Of a DNA stretch of 64,000 nucleotides, positions 31,831 through 43,439 are shown piece after piece. Each line of letters starts with the position of its first letter. The first letter of the stretch is position 1. The notes under the pieces were generated by a model that saw only the letters and a list, made by a program, of their open reading frames with translations, was not told where the DNA came from and did no database searches. Origin of the DNA: Chiridota heheva (taxonomy: Eukaryota; Echinodermata; Holothuroidea; Apodida; Chiridotidae); contig JAIGNY010003313.1 in the NCBI GenBank assembly GCA_020152595.1, forward strand, positions 2,354,501-2,418,500, given 5' to 3'. The translations under genes were made by a program, and so were the position numbers.

Positions 31831-32485
31831 TACTGTTTTAGGAATGAGTTATTAAAATTTGGAACTTATTGGCACAGGGGAAGGGCAGAAATGGAAGGGT
31901 GAGGATGTTTTTAGGATGTGATCTGTCAAGACTTAGTTGAAAGTTTCAATGGAATGTGCTGAAAAATAAATTCGTGCTCTGAATGAAAATTCAAACAATC
32001 CATTATCTGGACTCTAAAGAAACTGAATAAATCAAGTGGTTGGGTATCAAAAAATCAAAACAACTGGTGGCCTAATCATAAAGAAGAATAAAAATTGAAT
32101 TGAATTGAATAACCTTTATTACTCCAAAGAGTAATATCAATTTCTCCATAGAGTGAGCATCGAAAGGAAATTGTACGTTTATTTCTTCCAATGGTAATAT
32201 GCAACTTTTCTTGATTTCTAAAATATACTTGAACTGAACTTGTTAGTGGTATGTGGTCATGCATGACTTGGCAAGAGGAAAAAACTTGGTCATCATTGAC
32301 ATGTATTACACAATGAAGAGGTCAAGCACTATCTTTCACAGATTCAGCCAGCGATTGAATATTCATTGAGTGCCCAAATCTTCCAGAATTTTAGGAACAA
32401 ATCATCCTTGACTTGGCAAAGTAAGCCCTCTGTTTTTGAAGACTAAAGATGTGGTTAAAACACTTTGAAGACCCAAACACAAAGA
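31831..32485. other. mostly unrecognised; small LINE 3' end on the minus strand at 32085-32280
   Basis: On the minus strand, 32264 to 32085 ends in TAATAAAGGTTATTCAATTC and an (AATTC)n tail, typical of a LINE 3' end. An AATAAA at 32115-32120 on that strand could also act as a poly(A) signal for the host gene upstream. The rest is unremarkable. Confidence 0.5.
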
Positions 32486-32487
32486 AT

Positions 32488-33150
32488 GTTGCCCAGGAAG
32501 CTGCAGGTAAGGAGGCTGATGATGGTACTAGAGAAGCCATTCCAGGAAGCTGCAGATAAGGAGGTTGATGTCGGTGCTAGAAAAGCCATTCCAGGAAGCT
32601 GCAGGTAAGGAGGCTGATGACGGTGCTAAAGAAGCCATTCCAGGAAGCTGCAGGTAAGGAGGCTGATGACGGTACTAGAGAAGCCATTCCAGGAAGCTGC
32701 AGGTAAGAAGGCTGATGACGGTACTAGAGAAGCCATTCCAGGAAGCTGCAGGTGAGGAGGCTGATGACGGTGCTAGAGAAGCCATTCCAGAAAGCTGCAG
32801 GTAAGGAGGCTGATGTCGGTAATAGAGAAGCCATTCCAGGAAGCTGCAGGTAAGGAGGCTGATGACGGTGCTAGAGAAGCCATTCCAGGAAGCTGCAAGT
32901 AAGGAGGCTGATGACGGTGCTAGAGAAGCCATTCCAGGAAGCTGCAGGTAAGGAGGCTGCAAGTAAGGAGGCTGATGACGGTGCTAGAGAAGCCATTCCA
33001 GGAAGCTGCCGGTAAGGAGGCTGATGGCGGTGCTAGAGAAGCCATTCCAGGAAGCTGCAGGTGAGGAGGCTGATGTCGGTGCTAGAGAAGCCATTCCAGG
33101 AAGCTGCAGGTGAGGAGGCTGATGTCGGTGATAGAGAAGCCATTCTTTCA
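32488..33150. repeat. 49-bp minisatellite
   Basis: About 13 copies of a 49-bp unit with CCATTCCAGGAAGCTGCAG and AGGCTGATGACGGTGC. The period is not a multiple of three, so the minus-strand frames (32675-32962, 33033-33245) cycle through three readings and are not a protein. It lies about 170 bases downstream of the TAF1A stop codon, in what would be its 3' UTR or 3' flank. Confidence 0.93.
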
Positions 33151-33322
33151 AGGAATTCTTTAGGTATCCTTGCTAACCTCATCTGGACTCCTTTCTTCAA
33201 GCATGAGGACAGACGAGATGTTGCATTTGCAATACACATCTTCATAAATCTCCATGTGGGCCTGATAATCTCATTTCAAGGGATTCATCATCAGGATGCA
33301 GCCTTGGTCATCAATACTGCAC

Positions 33323-33468
33323 TCAGTGACCTCTCAGCTTGACCTTCCTCCCCTTCTTCCTCAGGTTGTACACAGTGTAAAATTTATGTGCCCTTTTCAG
33401 CTTTCTCAGTTTTTTGAGCTTCTTCTTTTTGTTAAAGAGCTTCATGGCTTTTTTGGCAAGTGGGCAAT
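33323..33468 (-). CDS. TAF1A: TAF1A last coding exon
   Basis: The acceptor TTTCTTTCTCCTAG precedes the exon on the minus strand. Reading starts in phase with the previous exon and gives 47 residues plus TGA at 33323-33325. The sequence is strongly basic (FNKKKKLKKLRKLKRAHKFY, then RKKGRKVKL), like the lysine/arginine-rich C-terminus of vertebrate TAF1A. It may serve as nuclear/nucleolar targeting. Phase across all six exons is consistent, giving 347 codons from exon 53822-54087 to this stop. Confidence 0.8.
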
Positions 33469-36400
33469 CTAGGAGAAAGAAATCATTATACAATTGAGCT
33501 TGAGTAACACAATTTTTTCAACAGATTCATGTCATGCTAGTGGTAACAATTTATAACTGAGGATGCAATTGTCTACTTGTTAAATGATAATCATTGTTGC
33601 ACAATGAGAAATTCCTGCTTAAAAGAAAATTGTACCTGACTGTAGTGTGTACACTATGTCCAACATACCAGCCCCACCATATGCCCATAAACATTATCAT
33701 GTTGGGTTTTCAGACACTGGAACAAGATGGGTAGTAAAATTTAGGAATCTGATACCATTACCAGATGAAACCTTAACTAAACATCACTGATGTCAACCTA
33801 TAGTTAAATTATGGCATTAATTCTGCTCTAGGTCTTTGTTGTTTATAATTAATTCAAAAGTTGTGAATGCATTCAATGTAAAAGTGTGTATTGGTGGAGG
33901 AAGTGGGCTATTTGGTGGTGGGGATATTCCATTCATATCTATTGAGATGTCATATTCCTAATAAAGGAAAGGAATATTCAACTTGGCATTGTAAAAATTG
34001 AATCCTCATTTGTCTCAATTTGTGTCATCTATACCCTCATTGAAGTATGTTTTCTAAAGAATTTTGATACCATCACTTTAAAATTTATTACTGATTAACT
34101 TGGGCAGAACACCAGTATTTTGGTACGTACCAGTATGGCCGATATTGAACATGAAGAAATATTGGTACAAACAAACATATAGCAGTGTATAGTTCTGCTC
34201 TAAAATCCAAAGAAAAGAACTGCATTTTCAGCACAAAAATCAGTTAAAAAATATGTTTCAAACATATATATTCGAGAATGCTACATCCATTAAAATACTA
34301 CATCATATTGTAATTTGATAAGAAAACTTTATCGCAAAACTTGCAGAGTTTGTTAAACTACTTTCAAACTGTCAATGTTGTTAATTCAACAAAATTTAGG
34401 CTCTTGGCTGCACTACACATGGTGATAATGCATTAGGCTTGGATGTAAACATTTGATCATAATGAAAACAAAAATAACTTTGCACCCTTATTGACCACAA
34501 CACATTCAACATTTCTATCAGTATCTGCACCAAATGAAATAAAATCTTTCTTGTTTCTTACAGATAATTACACATTCAGTTGAACTCAATTCACACTCAA
34601 ACATCATCACGAACCATGTTACCATTCTCATGCATGTGTAATATATCCTATAGGCCCTATATATATTTAAAACTAGTAATAACAGAACATTGATGAATAA
34701 AAAAATAATAATAAACTTGAATTTTGTTTTTGTGTATTTTTGTTGTTGAATTAAAGGTGGAAGGTTGTGACAGTGTGTCAACAGAAAATCTATAAGCCCG
34801 CATTTTCTCAATTTTTTTGTTGTTGTGGTTATAGCTTCAATTTTATTCTGTATTTTGACATAGAACTTTTCCGAAAATTAAAGGAAAAATGGTTGAAAAT
34901 TACCTCTATATTTTTTATCATTTTCTCAGGTTATGCTAGCCAAGCAAGTACATCGAACCAACAATCATTTGTTACTTTAATCTATCCCTCATTTACATAC
35001 AGTTTAATGAGGAAAATGACACTGGTCAGACCCCACACCGTTTTGCATTGGTTAACATATTTTTGTACATGCCACCAAAAGTTCCCACCATATATCCAGT
35101 TACCATTAGACAAAAAGAAAAATTCCTGCTAATGAAAAGCAGTTCCTTTTTTTCTTGAAATGTCAATTATACAACTCTTGATATAAATAATAGAATTACT
35201 TTTTATTCCACAAACAGTTTCAGTAACAGATTCTTTACCACTTTCTCAACATTTTTGGTCATTTAAAAATCTTGTAAAATGAAAAACGTCCTTGCATTGG
35301 AACATTCCTTTTCATTAGAAGAACAATATAACAGGGATAATTTATGTGTGTAAATAAGCTCTCATCTAACGGGTCCACAAAAAAAGATATCAATACCATC
35401 TGCACTTTCAGTCAGTTAGTGATAATTTATGTATGTAAATAAGCTATCATCTAACAGGTCCGCAAAAAAGTTATATAAATCATCTACACTTGAAGCCAAT
35501 CAACTTATTTCAGCTCATTTTTCTCTACTTTGATATATGTAGCATGGGACTATTGCATCACATATTTTAATAGCCTTTGAATGTAAATTTCCATCACTGG
35601 TCCTAACACAACAGCCAACAGATTTTTTAAAACTTAACTTTACATCCCTGAAATCTTCTTTTAGTTTTAAATCAGAAATTTCTTGACAGATATTGTCATA
35701 CAGAAGTACAACATACACATGAAAATGAAGTGGGATAAAGGAATGAAAACTTGTTCATAGAATAAATGAACGCTTTTTTTGCCAATCTTATTGCGAATGG
35801 TTATCAGAATCAGACAAGCAAGCAGTTAAGTGATACCAAATTTGTGGAAAGTTAATTTTCGTGTTTATATTTCATTTCATATAAACAATCCTGCAATATC
35901 ATCCTCCTCTATATACGATGCTATTTTAACAACGGTTTTTCCAGCCCAAAGTTGCTATTCAAAATTAATACACAAACTTTTTTAAGTGAAGGCTAAAAAA
36001 ACATTCATAAACCCAGTTCCCATGACACCTTATGACCTGAATCCAGTGCTTTTACCCAAGTCTTTGTGGACGGAACATAATTTACACATAGGCCTATGGA
36101 TTCCATAGGACAAGATATTTACCGTCAAGGTTTCGTACGAATTGCGCACAAAATTGAATTTAGTTTAAGTTTCTTGTGAACATTATTAGCTTCATACATT
36201 ACCCAGAGCTTGGAAACTGCGGGAGTTGATTGATACTTGTGTTTTACAATGCGTGTACTTGTATTGAAATCACACCAAAACATTCTCCTTAAGGCTACTA
36301 GATATCTTTAAGTTGATAACATTCTAATTCCCGAGATACAATAAAGCATACCATGGACAATTAGGGCTTACTGTTATGATCTACCCAAGATTCACCGATA

Positions 36401-37264
36401 TCTGATTGGTTGAACATTACAACATGGATTGCTCCACTTGATATTGGATTATCCAAACGACTTCTTTAAACACAGATTAAGCTGTTTCTCGCAATATGCA
36501 AATACACCTAAGCTGTATACGGTATTCCCAAAACCTTATTAGGAGTTATGGCTATGAAGCATGACACCTTCCTTGTATGCTCGAAATATGTCAAAACCGC
36601 TGTAACTCAAAACTACACTTAATGATAGCCATATCAATCATAGAAAGGTCTTGGGTGAGCCAAAATTTCAAGAGCAAAACTGCACAAATGTCAGAGAAAT
36701 GCATTTTATAGAGAAAATTACAACAGACATATGGGGACTCACATACAATTTGATAACTTAAAACTCACACTTACTGAGTTATCAATGATAGTGTGAAGGA
36801 TTGTGGTCAGCTTTGGCTGAAACACAACATCGAGCGTGTGTGTGGACACAATAAGAAGAACTCACTGAGTGAGGGTTGAGCTAAAAACATGGTAAATGAG
36901 ATGTTTGAGGATCAAGTAGGATAGTTTTCCTGCACACACCCCCACACTTTGACCAACAAAAGCTAATCATCTCAAGAAAGGTGCATACTGCATCACAAAA
37001 TTACCTGACAGGGTGAAATTTTGGGTGAAAAAAATATAATCCTTTTGGAACATAGAGCAACACATAATGGTAATAAATTATGCAAAGCTATGAACTAATT
37101 TCACCAAACAAATGGTAGCAAAGAAATACAAATTAGCTTTAAGAAATTCTGAACTACTATCAAATCTATTTTTTAGCCACAGATGTATATCTTTCACCCT
37201 GATATCAATATTGTAAAGGAATAAATGTTCGAGGCATTAGGCTAATTTTTAAGCATTATTCCTC

Positions 37265-37380
37265 TCGTACATACATACATACACACCGACATACATACAT
37301 ACATGTGTGTATATATGTATATACATACACACCCATACATACATACACACCCATACATACATACACACACACACATACGA
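37265..37380. repeat. CATA/CA microsatellite
   Basis: Runs of ACATACAT, TGTATATA and ACACACCC. It is similar in composition to the tract at 30541-30665. Confidence 0.9.
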
Positions 37381-37399
37381 TAGGCTTTCACACCGCGCC

Positions 37400-37812
37400 A
37401 TTTCATTAAGACCACAGCACCTCCAGTCAAATTCTCCGGCTGCCAACGAATCGACACACATGAGCTTTGACTTGACAAGGCCAGGAAGTAACGTGAATGA
37501 ACACCAGGTTTTCACCATTCTCCTCTCGAATAGTGTTTAGAGAACCAGGCAGGGGGTGACTGTCCTGCCGTCGGGGCCGACAGCTGAAGTTCCCCTCCAA
37601 AGGACAGGAAGCGCCAATCAACCATTGTCACTTCTCTTAAAAGCTGAATGATGAGTAGGAGCTGCAGACGAAATCTTCTGCTTTAATGTTCGGCATATCT
37701 GTCTGTATAGCTGTGAAAAAATTGAGTTATACCGGACCAAGGCTTAAACACCAGACCTCCAGCATAGCAGTCGTGCGCTCTGCCAACTGAGCAACCTATT
37801 CCCCCTTGTGAA
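37400..37812 (-). mobile_element. tRNA-headed SINE
   Basis: On the minus strand from about 37805, GGTTGCTCAGTTGGCAGAGC resembles a tRNA D-arm and A box, and GGTGTTTAAGCCTTGG is a decayed B box at the usual distance. After it comes a tRNA-unrelated body including a GC-rich conserved-looking stretch (about 37540-37600: CTGTCGGCCCCGACGG, near-palindromic). A lone tRNA pseudogene is the alternative for the head, but the extended body favours a SINE. Confidence 0.65.
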
Positions 37813-38205
37813 TCTTCTTTTTACCATATGAATATATTACAAACATGAAATATCTAAACATCAATATTCTTAAACTTATGAAATATTTCATTAGCAAATA
37901 TTTCTAAAACATTATTCATTATATGAACAGGAATGAAACTGTGCACTGTGGTTCTGTGTGATTTGAGTTTTGATGCTACTTCTGTCCTATATATGACAAT
38001 GCAAGAAATGTAATTGTCTTGTCTGCAAACAAAAACTAAATGAGTACAGCTCAACTGTATAGCCATTGCTACATGTAAGTCTCTTTAAAACATATATTTT
38101 GTTATCAAACCAAAAACCAAATATTGAAACAAATTAGAAGGGAAAAAAGAAACAAACTGGAATCTGCAAATGCTAATTTAAAAAAAGTAGCATTCAGCAA
38201 CTTAC

Positions 38206-38369
38206 CTGCACCCATGAGGTAGATCCCCAGGCAAGCTTTTATCAGCAGCAGTTTTGAATTCATTTTCAAAAGCTTCACAGCATCTTTTTTATGGAAGTGA
38301 AAATTAAGCCAAGTTTCTTGACGCATGTCCCACAGCTCTTGTAACTTGTTTCTTTCTTCCTTTAGAAAT
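38206..38369 (-). CDS. TAF1A: TAF1A internal exon
   Basis: Acceptor GCTTTTGTTTTCAG and donor GCAG|GTAAGT. 54 whole codons with split codons at both ends that join in phase with the neighbouring exons. The residues include LQELWDMRQETWLNFHFHKK, matching the vertebrate TAF1A region with a tryptophan pair and a FHFS/FHFH motif, followed by a hydrophobic helix (LLLIKACLGIYLMGAG) equivalent to its GLLLGKG segment. It is part of the helical-repeat C-terminal half of the protein. Confidence 0.82.
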
Positions 38370-40299
38370 CTGAAAACAAAAGCATTGAAGAACACTTTAA
38401 AAGGATTAGTTTAGAAGCTAAGTAAATATATTTTTCCAAATTGCTTAGAAAGGATCAGTTAAAGACTTGAAATGTTGAAATGTAGTACCTAGTGGACAGA
38501 GCAAGAACCTTTCTTCAGTTTTGTCTTCTTTTAGGTACATGTCTGACCTACAAAGCAATTTGAAAATCTTTTTTTATTGGTTTTAAATCAAAAATGCAAA
38601 TCTGCATACACATTCCAATGCCAATAAAGTAGATAAGTCTTTAGATACTGAATAAGGAAATTAACCTGTCAGATCTGGGAAGATTAAACAAAGAACTTTA
38701 ATCAGCTATAAACCCACTACTTAAAAGTATATGGACAGCTACAGCAGTCTTTCAACTTTTAAAATAGCATTTTTAATTTTTCAAGTAATCGCTGATTAAA
38801 GTTTGAGGACTATTTAACATATGCGAGATTATTGATGTGCGAACAGGAAGAAAGACAACTTAAAAATTTAAAGTTATTCTTATATTTCTTTTCTCAATGT
38901 CAGTCATTGAAAACAATGAGAAAGTCCCCTAAAAGAGTAAAAAAAGTCTTAATTTACATAAGAAAATAGCTTCATTTGTATATCACCAATTTACATTTTG
39001 ACACACAGGAAAATTACATAATGGTCTACCTCTAGCTGAGTTTGATGGGAAATTGTACAATTTTCATAATTCCTACAGAATTTTCAAGAAGTTAAGACAA
39101 TGTTGCCTCTACCAGTAAATAGATATTTAACAGCTTATATACTAATGCAAATGAACTAGTAGGTACTAAATTCATTACCCTCTGTGCTTAATGGACATGG
39201 TTAAGATACAGTGTTCTTTATACCTTTCAAAGTTATTAACTGTTGTACAGAGTTATTAAGTCTTATAGTCCGGTGACTTCGGTCCATAATTGGGTGAAAT
39301 TGTGACACGTTGGATTATAGCTTGAATTTACTACTACCTGGGAGGCCCAGTTCCATATGTGATGTATATGTATGTGTGTGGCCCAAGCATGTGCCTTTTT
39401 TCAAAATTTTCGTAGAGCAGGTATCGAAAAACCTAATTCTGTCTGAGTCATACTGCAGGTCTGAAAAATAGCATATTTCCATACTGGAGGTGTCAAAAAT
39501 TGTTTAAATTTAAACAGCAGACATAAAAACAATCACACATTTTCGTAGTGCAGGTATAACAATTTGTTGCTCTCATATTGCAGTAACCAAAAAAACTACT
39601 ATACTGCAGGTATGAATTTGAATTCCTGAGCAGCACATACCTACCATTGAAGTATGGAACAACACCCGTCCGGTACTGCTATTCAAGAGGATTGGGGTAT
39701 TTTTCAGTTTTGACCCCTGTATCAATCAAAAGTTCAATGACCTTTTCTTAATTTTGGTGGTGATGTCATGCATATTAATGAGTGGATGGAGCTTGATGTA
39801 AAAATTTAGAAATGTTCATAATTCAACAACCGCTTGTCCAGTCAAACATATAACACAGTATACCTTTTTCGATTTGTTATGACCAGCCAAGTAATAAGTT
39901 ATGCTTTCCTATAGGATTGGACTATTTTTCAATTTTGACCTATGCTTCAAAAATTGGGCACCCTTCTCTAGTATTGTTTTACACACCCTAAACAAAAAGA
40001 GTGCAAAGTGTGGTGCTTAAATCTAGCGTGTCATGATTTTTTGGTTAAGCCACCGGACTACTATGAACAGTTTTACTGCCAGTAAAAAAAAAAAATTTAA
40101 AAAAAAATTAAAAGTAAGGATATACAGAATGCAATTAATGGTGTCAGCATGATTCAGTGCATGATTCAGTGCTCCATGAATAAAATTACTTTCAAGGAGA
40201 ATTTTGAAACTTAAAAAGAAGTAGTTTTGATGATTTTTACTGGGGCATGGGGGTTCCCCTTTTCCAGGCTTCATAAGAGTGGCAAGAAAATTGTTTTAC
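38370..40299 (-). other. TAF1A intron, 1.9 kb
   Basis: Donor GTAAAAC next to 40300. No further coding signal. Around 39400-39650 short AT-rich words with GCAGGTAT recur irregularly. Confidence 0.6.
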
Positions 40300-40493
40300 C
40301 TCCTCAAAATGGTTTTTACTAGGTTGCACAGAAGTGTCCATGGCTCCAATTCTTCATTCCAACATGCATAATCCAGCAATGCAAAAAGAGCAATCAAACA
40401 TTCAGAATCTCTATTTCCTTCCTTTGAAGAGGCCAACGAAAGCCGCACATATTCCAGCGCTAACTCATCAGAAGGATTCTCTAGAGCGATATT
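40300..40493 (-). CDS. TAF1A: TAF1A internal exon
   Basis: Acceptor TATATTTTTTCAG and donor GAGGAG|GTAAAA. It reads NIALENPSDELALEYVRLSL, then a loop, then LIALFALLDYACWNEELEPW, which aligns by eye with the vertebrate TAF1A stretch of two helices around an LDF/LDY-A-C core and a WKYL-like motif. It ends two bases into an arginine codon that the next exon completes. Confidence 0.82.
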
Positions 40494-42359
40494 CTGAAAA
40501 AATATAAAAAATGACTTTTCAAAACAACAAAATTGTGATAAAGATAAAATACATAAAGAAAGAAGGTATTGCAAGATTGTACAAATCCTATCACCACTGA
40601 TAACAAGCCTTGCACATATTTTTTATATTGCTAGTATCCATTACCATCTTTTCCACTCACTTTTTAAGCTCCCTCTGAAGCATCTACATTCCACTTGGCT
40701 CTTCCAACGATTACCAATTCCTTTTAGCTTCCCCTCATCATGACATCTTATACCCAATGTTCTTGTCTGTAACTGCCATCCCCTCACCCCATCAAATATA
40801 TTATCATCAAAAAGTCATATTCTCAATACATCCTAACACGAATGTTTATGCCCATAAAACAGAGTGACATACATTCTACAGATTTGGACATGAATGCATG
40901 TGAATTAAAAAAGTTGCACAACAAACTGAAGAAAAGTCAATGGGTTACACATATGTCCAAAAAAGTTGCACTAAAAATATAATGCAACTCAATTTAGGAT
41001 ATGAAAACTTTTTTACTTCCGTCTAAAAATTCAACCATACTGTACATACTTTAAATCCTTTTTTAGTAATCCATTGAAGAAAATTGATAATAGGCCATTC
41101 AGAAGACAAAGCTTTCAGTCTTCCAAAAAAAAAAAGGTTTGTAAAAAAAAAAAAAAAAAAAAAATGCGTCTAACCAAAACATCTATGAGAGCGAGCACAA
41201 ATCGAAATGCCAGAGTGTTCGCAAATGATTGACTCTTTTTTTTGGATGGCAGCCCAATTGTTTTGTGGAACGCGTTTGAGTTTGTACAAATGTAAATTTT
41301 GTATATATTTTTTTATATTTAAAAAGATTCTGTGAAAACTTAATAATCTTAATTAACCTCATAAATGAAATAACTTACATGGACACAGAACACAGAATGA
41401 TAGTATAGTAAGAAATTGCCCTTTTTGGCTAATGAATGGTCCTTATCAGTTAGAATAAATTTTATTCTGAGGTATGATTATAAATAAAATCCCAGAGCTT
41501 CACCAGCCGCTCGAGCCTTTAGGGGCCCCTAGACTCCATGCCGAAAAGGCGCAGCATTACGCGCGAGCAATAACGTGCCCCTCAACAAATCTAGCACCCT
41601 GCCCCATTTTATATCAAGCTAGGGGTCTGACCAATACTGTAAGGTGTATTTTTTGTAAGATGTATTTGGCCTCCTTAAGCTAGGTCCTTATGCAAAACCA
41701 ACATGGAGAAAGCGGCAAGATGTTTGGGAGTAACACAAAATTTAATTGATAAGACATTCCATTTGTAAATCAATCTTGCAATTCAATTCTTACAAATCAA
41801 TTTCAAATATTTTTCCCCATGTTGAGTAGACCGTCGCGTTAGCACTGTGAAAAGTTTTTGTTTCCTTTCATTTAATTTTGTACACCCGCACAATACGAGT
41901 ACACAAATTTTTACGAATACTCAGTTGGTCATTTTATATGCGGTGGAAAAGTAATATTGGTGGATGGAGAATAATTTTCAGACAACTTTTCAAAACCAGA
42001 ACCAAAAGGTTTTGTGGTTCTAATACTTTTTTTATATGATGATTGATCTGCAAATTTTGTAATAATTGTCATGTTGTTGCAGGGGTCGAAATTCCCGCAG
42101 TCCCGAAAACAGTGCTTTTTAAGCAGGAGCAGTGAATTTTCAAATATCACTGTTCCGTGGAACAGTGTTTTTTCTGAAACATATAGCATCAACATCCGGC
42201 GATACATTGTTTTCTGCTAATAAAACATGTTCTAAGAGAAAAATCCCTGTTAACAAATATTTTCTGAAGTATGAAAAACCTTTCTTTTCCCACAATTGCT
42301 GGCGTAATCGATCATAGCTGGGCTGCTTAAAGAATATCAGTACACGTTCCACGTGGTAA

Positions 42360-43215
42360 GCATTTCAGCACGTACTATACATGATATTACTACCAAAACA
42401 TTAGGGCACATCTGCAGACCATGAGCTATCTGTGTACCAAACATGACGTGAATCTAGTTCATAGTTTTTGAGATATTGTGTTTACAAGCTTATTAACAAA
42501 ATCATATTAAGCCCCGCCCACTACGCATATTCATGAAGTCAACGTTTTTATACAATGAACAGAGACTAGCTAGCATCATAATTATATGAAATATGAAACA
42601 AAACAGACATGCGGTAGTTAAAATATAGACATCATGTACACACCAGCTAACATCATAAATGTACTAAATATGAAACACAACAGATGAAATCGAATATCTC
42701 AAGATTTTTACATGAAGCCCCTCCTAATCATTATCATGATGACATTATCAGCAAAAACAATGGGGCACATCTATGGACCATGGGCTGTATGTGTACCAAA
42801 TTAGCATGAATCCAGTTTACCATTCTTGATATACCATGCTTACAAACTCTTTTCAGAAAAGTCATATTAAGTCATATACACTATGCATATTAATGTATTC
42901 AACGTTTTTACATCATGAACATCTACACACCAGCTAACATAATAATTACACCAAATATGAAACACAACAGACATACACTTGTTAAAATATGAACATTTCA
43001 AGATTTTTACATTAAACCCTGCCTACTAATTAATACGCACATCACCATCATAAACAATAGGGCACATCTACGGACCATGGGCTATCTGTGTTTCACATAT
43101 GACATGAATCCACTGTACAAATCGTTCTTGAGATATCGCGTTTACTAGCTGGCTGTCACAAACACACACACGCCAACATGACCGCATAGGTTCCTGATGC
43201 TATCGCATCGGAACC
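42360..43215 (+). repeat. roughly 310-bp tandem family, second block
   Basis: Three monomers (ACCATGAGCTATCTGTG at about 42419; related words at about 42778 and 43076), then a short (CA)n tract and GATGCTATCGCATC (about 43197-43210), the same hairpin as at 30695. The block ends just after it with GGAACCAAAA. Confidence 0.85.
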
Positions 43216-43439
43216 AAAAAAAAGAAGATACTTTGCATCAGTTTTATGACTTATAAGTTAATGTAGGTGATGTCATAGTATTGTCTAACAATATTTTCAA
43301 CAGTAAGTAAATTTTTGAACCTTTTCATGAATTCTTTATCACTTTGAGAAACTTTGTAAAATTTAGTTTGGTTTGTTGATATTTAACAGCACCGCGACAG
43401 TTAGAGTCAAATGTGCCAAGAGAGTTTTAAAAACTAAGG

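Larger units (their letters stand above)
33469..38205 (-). other. TAF1A intron, 4.7 kb
   Basis: Bounded by GTAAGT (donor, 38205 side) and the acceptor at 33469. It contains an approximately 85-bp duplication at 35335-35495, a CATA-type microsatellite (37265-37380) and a tRNA-type SINE. No other coding signal found. Confidence 0.65.

Noticed and set aside
32675-33245. Minus-strand repetitive frames ending LECLL-like
   Set aside because: They come from a 49-bp minisatellite whose period shifts the frame at each unit.
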